Source of the DNA: an uncultured Flammeovirgaceae bacterium
Lineage (GTDB): Bacteria > Bacteroidota > Bacteroidia > Cytophagales > Cyclobacteriaceae
NCBI GenBank assembly: GCA_937884755.1
Contig: CAKZYJ010000198.1
Location: 1 to 61,066 of the forward strand
Direction: 5' to 3'
DNA length: 61,066 nucleotides
Position numbers and translations under genes: made by a program. This document shows, in pieces, positions 17,117 through 25,257 of the stretch. Below the pieces are notes generated by a model. That model did not search any database, had not been told where the DNA came from, and saw nothing but the letters and a program-made list of their open reading frames with translations. The stretch's first letter is position 1, and the number at the start of each line of letters is the position of its first letter.

Positions 17117-18410
17117 TGACCAGATAATGTTGATGAGCATTGAATACGGCCAGTACCTGTCCGGTCAGTGTTTTCCCCCACCAGGGATGATTGGCAGATT
17201 TAGACGGGCTGCTTGATTCGTTCAACTCCCAGTTTTGGGTAGGATCAAATACAGTCAAATTAGCCACCTCACCTTCGGCAAGTTTGGGCAACGGCAGCTT
17301 CAGCAACTCGCGGGGCAGATGAGTGCAACGATCTAGTAACGACCACCAGGGTAATGATTCCGAAACCACCTGCGCCAGCATGGGTAGAAACGTAGGTAAC
17401 CCCAACATCCCAAATTCGGCCAGATCAAACTCGCAACGTTTGCTTTCCAAATCCTGGGGCTGGTGGCTGGAGACGATTACATCAATCGTCCCGTCTTTCA
17501 ACCCCTCTAGCAACGCCTGTCGGTCGACTTCGGTGCGCAGCGGCGGGTTTACTTTATAGTGAGTATCAAAATCGGCCAATAGATCATCAGTCATCACCAA
17601 CTGATGAGCCGCCACATCACAGGTAATTGCCAAGTCTTGTTGCTTAGCCTCCTTAATTAAAGCTACTGCTTTAGCTGCCGAAATATTGCTGAGGTGCAAC
17701 CGGGGCGGATTCTGATAAGCAAACTCCGAGGCGTACTGCAACAGGCGAATATGTTGCTCTACCGCCAGCGTTTCCGATAGGCTAGGCATGCCTTTCATTC
17801 CTAACCGGGTGCTTTGCACCCCTTCGTGCATGGTTCCAAACTGCGTAAGTTGGGTATCTTCCGGCCGGTTAATCAGCAGTCCATCAAATTTCTGGGTATA
17901 TTGTAGGGCTTTTAGCAGTACCTGCCGGTGAGTAAGTGCTTGCAGTCCATCAGAGAAGGCCTCTGCCCCAGCTTCGTGTAGATCAATCATCTCCGTGAGC
18001 TCCAGCCCTTCGGTGTTGCGGGTTACCGCTGCCAGCGGATGAATCTTAACCAGATCGGAAGAGCGGCTCCGTAGGTAGTGAAGATCATTTTTAGTATCCA
18101 GCACCGGTTCGGTATTGGGTACCAGCGCCACTTCGGTAAAGCCTCCGGCCGCGGCCGCCCGGCTACCGGAGTGTAAATCTTCTTTATGCTCCAGTCCCGG
18201 ATCGCCAAAGTGGGCCTGCATGTCCAGCCAGCCCATCGATACCCGCACTTCTTTGCCTTCAATAATGCGGTCAGCCTGAATATCCGGATCGCTATCGCCG
18301 GCGGCTTCTAACCGGCTAATAACTCCGTCCTGAATAACTAAATGGACACGCTGCTGATGAAGAGGGGAAGAAGACTCAAGTAAGGTGACAGACTTTAACC
18401 AGACGTTCAT
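17109..18410 (-). CDS. Dihydroorotase-like amidohydrolase, metal site degenerate
   Basis: 433 residues from the ATG at 18410; a TTG 24 bases upstream is possible but gives no conserved sequence. The amidohydrolase layout of PyrC is intact, but the ligands are not: the DxHxH motif reads D63-M-Q-A-H67 (first His is Gln), the H-x-E-D region reads N181-R-P-E-D, the later metal His is N242 (HLSNIS), the CDVxxHH segment reads CDVAAHQL, and the catalytic Asp of TDHAPH is Ser (SSHQPQ, 314–319). It is thus probably catalytically dead, perhaps a structural partner of aspartate carbamoyltransferase as known for PyrC' proteins in other bacteria. Confidence 0.8.
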   Translation of the reverse strand: MNVWLKSVTLLESSSPLHQQRVHLVIQDGVISRLEAAGDSDPDIQADRIIEGKEVRVSMGWLDMQAHFGDPGLEHKEDLHSGSRAAAAGGFTEVALVPNTEPVLDTKNDLHYLRSRSSDLVKIHPLAAVTRNTEGLELTEMIDLHEAGAEAFSDGLQALTHRQVLLKALQYTQKFDGLLINRPEDTQLTQFGTMHEGVQSTRLGMKGMPSLSETLAVEQHIRLLQYASEFAYQNPPRLHLSNISAAKAVALIKEAKQQDLAITCDVAAHQLVMTDDLLADFDTHYKVNPPLRTEVDRQALLEGLKDGTIDVIVSSHQPQDLESKRCEFDLAEFGMLGLPTFLPMLAQVVSESLPWWSLLDRCTHLPRELLKLPLPKLAEGEVANLTVFDPTQNWELNESSSPSKSANHPWWGKTLTGQVLAVFNAHQHYLVNG

Positions 18411-18454
18411 AGGAAGATCAATAGCTGCGGGCAAAAATAGTGGAATCTTCTTAA

Positions 18455-18488
18455 TAGTCCACAGTCGACGGTCTACAGTCCACAGTTT
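18455..18488 (+). repeat. Intergenic repeat, GTCCACAGT family
   Basis: AGTCCACAGTCGACGG is followed by TCTACAGTCCACAGTTT, a tandem of related words. Related words occur at 18605–18620, 22589–22600 and 24005–24014. Confidence 0.55.
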
Positions 18489-18604
18489 ATTATTTCAAGT
18501 CAATAGGTCATAGTCTACTGCTATAAACTCTTAGACCCGGTCACCAATATAGAACTTTAGCTACAAGCGACCTATATTAGCGATAAACACTACTGATCCA
18601 CGAA

Positions 18605-18638
18605 AACTGTGGACTGTGGATCGGGCGCCGAGCGCTAT
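18605..18638 (+). repeat. Dispersed repeat with 20-base inverted partner at 24017–24036
   Basis: AACTGTGGACTGTGGA is followed by GATCGGGCGCCGAGCGCTAT (18619–18638), which is the exact reverse complement of 24017–24036. The flanking AACTGTGGAC also has its reverse complement at 24006–24014 and nearby. It lies in the 230-base gap between the dihydroorotase-like gene and the BatA gene. Confidence 0.7.
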
Positions 18639-18641
18639 CAA

Positions 18642-20789
18642 CTAAAGAAACCGAATCAATAAAATCTCGATTAACAAACACAACAACGCAATCAGCAAAG
18701 CATACTTCCACAGGGCTACCTGATCGTTTTTGGACTGTATTAGGGAGGTAAACTCTTCTATGTCTTCCGCTTCGTACAATGATACTCTCTCTAGTCCTTC
18801 AATCCGCTGGGTTAGCTCATCAATAGAATATTGTGCCACTAAAGACTCAGCTTCGGTATTATTGAATGATAGTGAGAGTAAGTCCACGGCGTTATTCGCC
18901 GCTTCGGCAGTTTCTTCGGTGCGGATCAGATCGTAGAAGCCGGCTTCAATAATATTCTGGGGCACTTCCATTAATAACCGGCCATTTACCACGCGCTGCA
19001 TAGGAATCAGCTCTTGCTCGTTATGCCGAAGCTTGTATAAATAGCGCTGTCCACCTGCTTCTCTACTGGCTGAATCTAATAATCGGGATGTTTCCAGCGT
19101 CAGCGTATTCTCATCCATAGCGTAGTACAACGGCACATCCAGTGACTTGCTCATAGAAGCCAACCGGTACATTACCGGCACAAAGATAGCGTGGCGGTAC
19201 AAGCTGGTAAACTCCTGCCGTAACGGCGTACTAAACACAAAAACTTGATCGCTGCTGGTATAGGGGGTGCGTAGTGAGAGTAAGTACGGATCACCAGTAC
19301 GGTAACTTAGTAGGGAGCTTCCCGGTAAATTATGATTCACCAGCGGTACAGCAAAGGGCATATCAAAGTTTCCGGCTTGCCCTTCAAACATGTTATCGAA
19401 GAATGGATTGGCTAGATCGGGATTGGCTAGCGTAATAGTTCGCACTCCGGTAGAATCGGTATAGGTTTGGCGTTGAGCAGCCAGTGAGGTATTACGGGTA
19501 ATCTCACTCAAAAAAGAAACGTCGCCACTGGAAGGAAGAATAAATACCATGTGTCCTTCGTCTTCTAGAAACTCCCGAATGTAGGGCAGCAATACCGATG
19601 CATTCTGATTAGCACCCTCTATCTCGTTGAGAATAAGCAAGTCGGTATTATCCAGCAGACTATAATCCAGATTATTGATGCTGTACGACTGAAAGTTAAA
19701 GATATCTTCATTAGCATACACCTTACCTACGTTGGTGCTACTGTTCAAACGATTGCCGGTCAGGTTAGGAGTAATCTCCAGAATGTTAATCTTATTACCC
19801 AAATTTAGGGTAAAGAAAAACTCGTTATCAAAGGTGACTGGGTAGTCCTCAAACACCAGTTGACACTGGTTCTGCTGCTCCAGCGGAAAGTTCAGCGGGA
19901 AGGTAATGGTGCCGCTAGAAAAAGAGTTAATACTGGCGCTGGCACTCGCTACCTGCTGCTCGTTGATCAGTAAACGTACAATTAGATCCTCGGCGGCTTC
20001 ACCACCTTCGTTACGTAGGTTTACTGCTAACTCGTTGGTCTGCCCCGCCATAATAAAGGGGTTAGCCAGATAGACTGAATCCACAAATACGTTCTGCCGA
20101 AAAGAAGATTGTACCGGTACTAGATTTACCTGTAAGGTAGTATCCGTTCCTAACTCACTCATCTCGCCAGTAGTAGATTTCTGAAAATCAGAGATCAGGT
20201 ATACATCAGCCTGGCTCACTTCGTTGCCCTGCAGGCTACCCACCTGAATATCGCTCTGAATCTTTTGGAGCACTTCATCGGTGCTACGCGCTACCCCAGT
20301 AAGCGATACATCAGCCACAGCGTCAATGATTTCTTCACTGCTTTTGGCTACTCGCGAGAAACTTCCAAAACCGTTGGTTAGTAACTTATACTGAGTACTA
20401 CGAGGATAGTAGGAGGCAATCTCATCCACAAAACTCACCCCCTGATCAATGCCTCGTACCCCGTTGGCCAGTTCGGACGACATGCTAAGGGAATTATCTA
20501 GATAGAGATATACCAGTGGACTTTCTCCGGCTCCGTTTTCTTCAGTGTTCTCACCCGGTAGGTAGGGCTGAGCAAAGGTGAGTACCAGAAAGGTGATAAA
20601 GGCCAGCCGAGCCAGCAGAATCAGCAGATGCTTTACCTTGAGTTTAGAGGTAGTAGCCTCCTTTACATTCTTCAGGAATTGGTTGTTACTGAAGTAAATT
20701 TTCTTGGTACGCCGAAAATTAAATAAGTGTATAATAATCGGGATAGCCAGTGCCAGTAAGCCCCATAAAAATTGTGGATAGACAAAGCT
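18642..20789 (-). CDS. BatA-domain (aerotolerance N-terminal) membrane protein, start codon unresolved
   Basis: The ATG at 20483 would give 613 residues, but the frame stays open for another 102 codons that encode a typical BatA N-terminus: SFVYPQFLWGLLALAIPIII, then HLFNFRRTKKIYFSNNQFLK, then a second membrane helix before AQPYLPG. The codon where relatives have the start Met is AAG (20792–20790), preceded by an in-frame TAG (20801–20799). So the true gene is about 715 residues, with no standard start codon in place. The middle shows VWA-like and CARDB-like regions (LYLDNSLSMS; VYLISDFQKS), and a C-terminal membrane helix ends the protein. Relatives are thought to act in the cell envelope. 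Confidence 0.75.
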   Translation of the reverse strand, partial: SFVYPQFLWGLLALAIPIIIHLFNFRRTKKIYFSNNQFLKNVKEATTSKLKVKHLLILLARLAFITFLVLTFAQPYLPGENTEENGAGESPLVYLYLDNSLSMSSELANGVRGIDQGVSFVDEIASYYPRSTQYKLLTNGFGSFSRVAKSSEEIIDAVADVSLTGVARSTDEVLQKIQSDIQVGSLQGNEVSQADVYLISDFQKSTTGEMSELGTDTTLQVNLVPVQSSFRQNVFVDSVYLANPFIMAGQTNELAVNLRNEGGEAAEDLIVRLLINEQQVASASASINSFSSGTITFPLNFPLEQQNQCQLVFEDYPVTFDNEFFFTLNLGNKINILEITPNLTGNRLNSSTNVGKVYANEDIFNFQSYSINNLDYSLLDNTDLLILNEIEGANQNASVLLPYIREFLEDEGHMVFILPSSGDVSFLSEITRNTSLAAQRQTYTDSTGVRTITLANPDLANPFFDNMFEGQAGNFDMPFAVPLVNHNLPGSSLLSYRTGDPYLLSLRTPYTSSDQVFVFSTPLRQEFTSLYRHAIFVPVMYRLASMSKSLDVPLYYAMDENTLTLETSRLLDSASREAGGQRYLYKLRHNEQELIPMQRVVNGRLLMEVPQNIIEAGFYDLIRTEETAEAANNAVDLLSLSFNNTEAESLVAQYSIDELTQRIEGLERVSLYEAEDIEEFTSLIQSKNDQVALWKYALLIALLCLLIEILLIRFL

Positions 20790-21277
20790 CTTTCGTAGCT
20801 AATTGTAAAAAAACGGTCCACTAGCTCTCGAAAACATGCATCTCCGCCCTTGCGTTCCAATACATTATCGGCTACCTCCCGTATAGGCGGAGAGGCATCT
20901 GACGGACAAGCCGAGAGTCCTGATTTCTGCATCACTTCCAGATCGTTTATATCATCACCCATAAATAATATTTCTCCGTAATGAATGCCCAACGTTTCCA
21001 TCCATCCTTCTAGTATCTGGGTTTTAGGTTCCTGCCCTACGTAGCAATATTCTACTCCCAGCATTCGGGCTCGCTTCCGTACGGTCTCGATGCTGTGGCT
21101 GGCACTGATAAAAGCTACCGGTAGCCCCTTGCGAATTAGTCGCTTGATGGCCATACCATCCTTGGCGTTGTACTTCTTAAACTCATCGCCCTGTTCGGTA
21201 ATGTAAATCCCCCCGTCGGTGAGAGTGCCATCTACATCTAGTACCAGTAAGCGAATCTGGCTTGGGTTAGTCCTCAT
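20672..21277 (-). CDS. kdsC: 3-deoxy-manno-octulosonate-8-phosphate phosphatase family HAD hydrolase, 3' end out of frame
   Basis: KdsC removes phosphate from KDO-8-phosphate in lipopolysaccharide synthesis. The HAD motifs are D14-V-D-G-T, FISASHS (57–63), Lys85 in EPKTQI and GDDIND (107–112). I start at the ATG at 21277; an upstream ATG at 21337 adds 20 unrelated residues. The frame as given runs 201 residues, with about 44 non-family residues that overlap the BatA gene. If the T7 tract (20807–20813) had one more T, the protein would end RFFYN-stop at 159 residues, right before the BatA gene. So the tail looks like a frameshift product, real or a sequencing error. Confidence 0.8.
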   Translation of the reverse strand: MRTNPSQIRLLVLDVDGTLTDGGIYITEQGDEFKKYNAKDGMAIKRLIRKGLPVAFISASHSIETVRKRARMLGVEYCYVGQEPKTQILEGWMETLGIHYGEILFMGDDINDLEVMQKSGLSACPSDASPPIREVADNVLERKGGDACFRELVDRFFTISYERALSIHNFYGAYWHWLSRLLYTYLIFGVPRKFTSVTTNS

Positions 21278-21460
21278 ATGATAATGGTATAGGGTAAAGG
21301 GTTCAGTGTAAAGGTATTTTATTACTAATAATGCCAACCTTATTTAACAGTTTGAGGTTACCGTATAGTGCTATTTTCTTGAATCAATGCAAAATCATCT
21401 GGATTTATCCTGAGTTAAGGATTAGTGGCAGATGATAAAGCCGAAGAAAGTAGCAGAAAG

Positions 21461-21491
21461 TTGTCTGCGGGTAGTTCCACTACTATATTGC
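21461..21491 (+). promoter_or_regulatory. Candidate Bacteroidota promoter for sbtA
   Basis: TTG (21461–21463), 20 bases, then TATATTGC (21484–21491), close to the −33/−7 pattern TTTG…TAnnTTTG. The predicted start of transcription lies about 25 bases before the ATG. Confidence 0.4.
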
Positions 21492-21521
21492 GCCGCGAAA
21501 TTATCACCTTAATGTCTGTCT

Positions 21522-22484
21522 ATGAATCTGGATCTACTGATTGATAATCTGACAAATCCGGCGCTACTGTTTTTCTTTCTGGGTATTTTTGCGGTTCAGG
21601 TCAAGAGTGACTTGGAGATTCCTCCTAATTCTTCCAAATTTATTTCACTCTATCTGCTTTTTTCCATTGGGTTCAAGGGCGGTCAGGAATTGGCGCATTC
21701 GGCCTTGGATATGGAGATTGTATGGTCATTGCTGTTTGGAATCTTTTTGGCCGTAGGGGTATCCTTCTATACATTCTTTATTCTGAACCGACGTTTGGGA
21801 GTGTCTAATGCGGGCGCTATTGCCGCGGCCTACGGCTCGGTGAGTGCAGTTACCTTTGTTACGGCAGTATCCTTTTTGGAGCTGCAACAAGTGAGTTTTG
21901 GCGGACATATGGTGGCGGTGATGGCCTTGATGGAGGCTCCGTCCATTATTGTGGGGGTATTATTGATTGCGATTTTTAATAAAGAAAAAGAGCATCAAAT
22001 GCCGTTCGGTGAAGTGGTAAAGCACTCGGTGACCAATGGTAGTGTGATGTTGATTCTGGGTAGCCTGATTATCGGGTTTATAGCCAGCGACAAGCAGGCC
22101 GAAGGAATTGCCCCCTTCACTACTGATATATTCAAGGGCTAATTGGACGTGTTTATGCTGGATATGGGCATCACCAGCGGGAAAAAACTGGCTTCTTTTC
22201 TGGAGAATGGCTGGTTCTCCCTGATTTTTGCTATTGTTATCCCCCTAATCAACGGCTGTGTAGTAGCCTTTATGAGCGATACGGTAACCGACTCAATGGG
22301 TAATCGCTTTTTGTTTGCCATTCTAGCCGCTAGTGCGTCGTACATTGCCGTTCCCGCCGCCATGAAGCTAGCTGCCCCTAAGGCTAATCCTGGGTTATAT
22401 ATTCCTATGGCCCTAGCGATCACCTTCCCCCTCAATATCACTCTCGGTATGCCGATCTACATGTTCATCATCCAAATGACTTGA
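21522..22484 (+). pseudogene. SbtA-type sodium-dependent bicarbonate transporter interrupted by one in-frame TAA
   Basis: Two parts in the same frame, 206 codons (21522–22139) and 113 codons (22143–22484), are separated only by TAA at 22140–22142. Joined, they give a normal-length SbtA permease: the N-part has five membrane helices with SIGFKGGQELAHSA and NAGAIAAAYGSVSAVTFVTA, the C-part has the repeat NRFLFAILAASASYIAVPAA. The stop sits inside a conserved stretch FKG-stop-LDVFMLDMG, where relatives have FKGxLxxFLLxMG. All other sequence is intact, so this is a recent nonsense change, a recoding event or a sequencing error. If functional, it would import bicarbonate with sodium. Confidence 0.82.
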
Positions 22485-22681
22485 TAGAGTGGATGGTAGG
22501 TGGTTAAGGGTAAATGATATAGATATTTACAGTGAACTGCTTTAAATGCGAAATGATCGTGAGCCACTGACTGAACTGCAAACTATTGTCTGTGGACTGT
22601 TAACTACTAGTCATTGACTAACCTCTCTCGCTATTTGGATTTTACGTTTAGTCGTCGGTAATTGCTCGAAATTTTTTGTCC

Positions 22682-23578
22682 ATGTCAAAGCTTTTTCGAG
22701 GAACTTATACAGCGGTTATCACTCCTTTTACCCCATCTAATGAGATTGACTGGGAGGCTTTCGAGAAAATCATTGAACAGCAGATTGCCAGCGGCATCAC
22801 GGGGCTGGTGTTTGTAGGAACTACCGGCGAGAGTCCCACACTTACCCACGATGAGCACCGCGAGATTCTGCGCTGGTCGGTAAAAGTAGTGAATAAACGC
22901 TGTCAGGTAATTCACGGAACGGGTTCGAACAATACCCGCGAAACTATTGAGTTTGCCGAGGTAGCTGATGAATCCGGGGCCGATGGCCAGTTGGTGATTA
23001 ACCCTTACTACAACCGACCTACGCAGGAAGGGTTGTATCGTCACTTTTCGGCAATAGCTCACGCTACTAACTTACCCATCATTATCTACAATATTAAGGG
23101 ACGTACCGCAGTCAATCTGGAGACCGATACGCTACTGCACTTACTAGATAAGCATAAAACGATTTTGGGAGTGAAGGAGGCCAGCGGCGATCTGTCTCAA
23201 ATTATGGATGTGATTGAGCGAACACCGGAAGACTTCAGCGTGCTATCAGGTGATGATTCGCTGACTTTACCCATTATTGCCTGCGGGGGCGACGGGGTGA
23301 TTGCGGTGGTTTCTAACTGTGTTCCCAGCGGATTCCGTACCTGCGTACAAAACTGTCTGGATGGAAATCTTGACGCCGGGCGGCAGCAGTTCTACGCTCT
23401 GCTTCCGCTTATGCGGCTGACGATGATAGAGTCCAATCCTATACCAATCAAGGCAATCATGCATCGTCTGGGTTTTTGCTCTCCGCACGTACGTTTGCCG
23501 CTCTGCGAGCCTAGCCAGGCTACACAGCAACGAATCGAGTCGGTGGTTGAAGTAATTCGTCAGAAAGAATCCGCGTAG
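22682..23578 (+). CDS. dapA: 4-hydroxy-tetrahydrodipicolinate synthase family protein
   Basis: 298 residues from the ATG at 22682; a TTG six bases earlier is less likely. DapA condenses pyruvate and aspartate semialdehyde on the lysine/diaminopimelate path. GTTGE (46–50), Tyr110 (NPYYNRP), Tyr136 and Arg141 (IIYNIKGRT) and the Schiff-base Lys165 (GVKEASGD) are all present. The YNIKGR segment has Lys where Pro is usual (YNVPGR), so the binding pocket may differ slightly. The length and all catalytic residues favour true DapA over other aldolases of the family, though this is not proven. The next gene begins 15 bases after the stop. Confidence 0.9.
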   Translation: MSKLFRGTYTAVITPFTPSNEIDWEAFEKIIEQQIASGITGLVFVGTTGESPTLTHDEHREILRWSVKVVNKRCQVIHGTGSNNTRETIEFAEVADESGADGQLVINPYYNRPTQEGLYRHFSAIAHATNLPIIIYNIKGRTAVNLETDTLLHLLDKHKTILGVKEASGDLSQIMDVIERTPEDFSVLSGDDSLTLPIIACGGDGVIAVVSNCVPSGFRTCVQNCLDGNLDAGRQQFYALLPLMRLTMIESNPIPIKAIMHRLGFCSPHVRLPLCEPSQATQQRIESVVEVIRQKESA

Positions 23579-23593
23579 CCACCCCCCAGATTA

Positions 23594-23998
23594 ATGAATA
23601 AATCTTCTATCATTTGCCGGGGTTTGGTGGTAATTCTTTTGTTAGGAGCAAGCTGCCGTTCTGCGAAAGTGGGAACCGCCAAAGAGGATTTTTCAAACTT
23701 TTATCAGCAGTTCCTGACCGATAGCAGCTTTCAGATGCAACGGGTACAGTTTCCGCTGCCGGGTCAGAAAATCACGGCTGAAGTACAGGACACGGCCTAC
23801 CAGTGGGCAGAGGATGACTGGATTATGCTAAAGGAGTTTGAGCTTGATCCCACCCAGTTTGAACGCAACCTCCAAGTGACTGATACCTTGGCAACTGACG
23901 AAATCTATACTCCCGGTGCGGGCTTTTACTTCAAAATGGTGTTCGAACCTATTAAGCGTAAGTGGTATTTGGTATATCTGGTTGATCAGGGGTTATAG
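23594..23998 (+). CDS. DUF4348-like lipoprotein
   Basis: 134 residues. A lipoprotein signal (LVVILLLGASC, Cys21) is followed by EDFSNFYQQFLTDSSFQMQR, VQFPLPG and WILKEFEL-like and KRKWYLVYLVDQ segments. This fits DUF4348, a small family of Bacteroidota lipoproteins of unknown function with an NTF2-like core. It starts 15 bases after dapA and is probably cotranscribed, but nothing ties it to lysine synthesis. Confidence 0.75.
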   Translation: MNKSSIICRGLVVILLLGASCRSAKVGTAKEDFSNFYQQFLTDSSFQMQRVQFPLPGQKITAEVQDTAYQWAEDDWIMLKEFELDPTQFERNLQVTDTLATDEIYTPGAGFYFKMVFEPIKRKWYLVYLVDQGL

Positions 23999-24004
23999 CT
24001 TATT

Positions 24005-24036
24005 AGTCCACAGTTCATAGCGCTCGGCGCCCGATC
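24005..24036 (+). repeat. Inverted partner of the repeat at 18605–18638
   Basis: AGTCCACAGTTC then ATAGCGCTCGGCGCCCGATC (24017–24036), the exact reverse complement of 18619–18638. It sits directly upstream of the tryptophan dioxygenase gene. Confidence 0.7.
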
Positions 24037-24041
24037 AATAG

Positions 24042-24071
24042 TTTGAAGCCACCCTGCATCCTGCACCTTTG
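24042..24071 (+). promoter_or_regulatory. Candidate Bacteroidota promoter for the tryptophan dioxygenase gene
   Basis: TTTG (24042–24045), 18 bases, then CACCTTTG (24064–24071), a near match to TTTG…TAnnTTTG. The leader to the ATG would be about 45 bases. Confidence 0.35.
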
Positions 24072-24121
24072 CAACATTGAGAAGAGGTGCATCGTTGAAC
24101 TGTTAGCCTATTCAAGTCATT

Positions 24122-25144
24122 ATGGAAGATCAGTTTATATCCGCCGAACTACTCAAGAAACTAGAAAAACTTTCTGCTAAATTCGAGAAAAGTGGGCAGA
24201 AGCTATCCGACTATCTGGATGGAATGATGCATTCGCAGTACCTTTCGTACTGGGACTACGTACATTTGGAAACTCTGCTCAGCCTACAGCGCCCAAAGAC
24301 CGACCTGAAGGATGAGATGATTTTTGTGACCTATCATCAGATTACAGAACTGTACTTCAAGCTGATTATTTGGGAGTTAGAGCAACTTACCGGAGCTTCG
24401 GATAAAACCTCAGAGAAAGATGAAGGTAGTAAGATTGAACCCAAGACTGTTCTAGATAAAATACAACGTGTCAATCGCTACTTCCGTCAATTGGAAAGTT
24501 CTTTTAGTGTGATGACTGAGGGGATGGAACGAGAGCAGTTTGCCAAGTTCCGTATGGCACTGATGCCTTCCAGTGGCTTTCAATCGGTACAGTACCGGCT
24601 GATTGAGATTACCTCTACCGATGCGGTTAACCTGGTACATCCCGATCATGTGCTGTGGCTATCCGCCGATAGCACCGACCGTGAATATCTGGACCGGTTG
24701 TACTGGAAGGCCGGTTCGCGTGATACCAAAACCGGCAAGAAAAACCTGACCCTACGGCAGTTTGAGGAGAAGTATGATAAAATGCTACTGGCTAAGATAG
24801 GCGAGTTTCGGGAGTGTAACCTGCGGCAGCGGATGCAACCCTTTATTCAGCCGGGGTCTCCACATTCGGAGAAAATAATTGCCGAATTGCGTACTTACGA
24901 TCAATTGGCGAATGTGTACTGGCCGCTAGCCCATTTCAAAGCGGCGGTGCGTTATCTGGTAAGTGGCAAAGAGGATAAACCGGCTACGGGCGGTACTAAC
25001 TGGCGTAAGTACCTGCCGCCTCGCTACCAGCGAATCATCTTCTTCCCTGAGCTTTGGACCGACGAAGAGAAAGAAAACTGGGGTAAATCCTGGGTGCTGG
25101 AGAATATTCCTCGCGGCAAGCGGGGTCCGAAATCTGAAGGGTAG
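24122..25144 (+). CDS. Tryptophan 2,3-dioxygenase family protein
   Basis: 340 residues. MIFVTYHQITELYFKLIIWE (66–85) matches the conserved helix with the active-site His (His72) of tryptophan 2,3-dioxygenase, and WPLAHFKAAVRYL (about 267–279) with His271 as heme ligand, followed by ATGGTNWRKYL (288–298), matches the heme and C-terminal motifs. The fold and the key residues are there, but overall the protein differs from classic TDO, so it may belong to a Bacteroidota subgroup. The reaction would be tryptophan to N-formylkynurenine. No kynurenine pathway partner is adjacent. Confidence 0.82.
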   Translation: MEDQFISAELLKKLEKLSAKFEKSGQKLSDYLDGMMHSQYLSYWDYVHLETLLSLQRPKTDLKDEMIFVTYHQITELYFKLIIWELEQLTGASDKTSEKDEGSKIEPKTVLDKIQRVNRYFRQLESSFSVMTEGMEREQFAKFRMALMPSSGFQSVQYRLIEITSTDAVNLVHPDHVLWLSADSTDREYLDRLYWKAGSRDTKTGKKNLTLRQFEEKYDKMLLAKIGEFRECNLRQRMQPFIQPGSPHSEKIIAELRTYDQLANVYWPLAHFKAAVRYLVSGKEDKPATGGTNWRKYLPPRYQRIIFFPELWTDEEKENWGKSWVLENIPRGKRGPKSEG

Positions 25145-25189
25145 TTGCTTGTAGATGGAAAACGGAATTGGGTAGAGGGTAGAAAGGTT

Positions 25190-25257
25190 AATGAGTCATG
25201 ATAATTGACTAATGACAAATGACCATGTAAGCAACTAAACAATCGAACAATCGACTA
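25190..25257 (+). repeat. Intergenic repeat, families A and B, copy 3
   Basis: AATGAGTCATGATAATTGAC, TAATGACAAATGACC and AAACAATCGAACAATCGACT, ending immediately before the PhzF start codon. It shares words with 10027–10073 and 13374–13437. Confidence 0.6.

Noticed and set aside
20672-20806. Extra C-terminal domain on KdsC
   Set aside because: The 44 residues are the out-of-frame reading of the BatA N-terminus and have no KdsC homology.
22143-22484. A separate 113-residue membrane protein gene directly after the first SbtA part
   Set aside because: It is in the same frame, begins with a stop-adjacent TTG and completes the SbtA fold exactly, so it is the second half of one interrupted gene.
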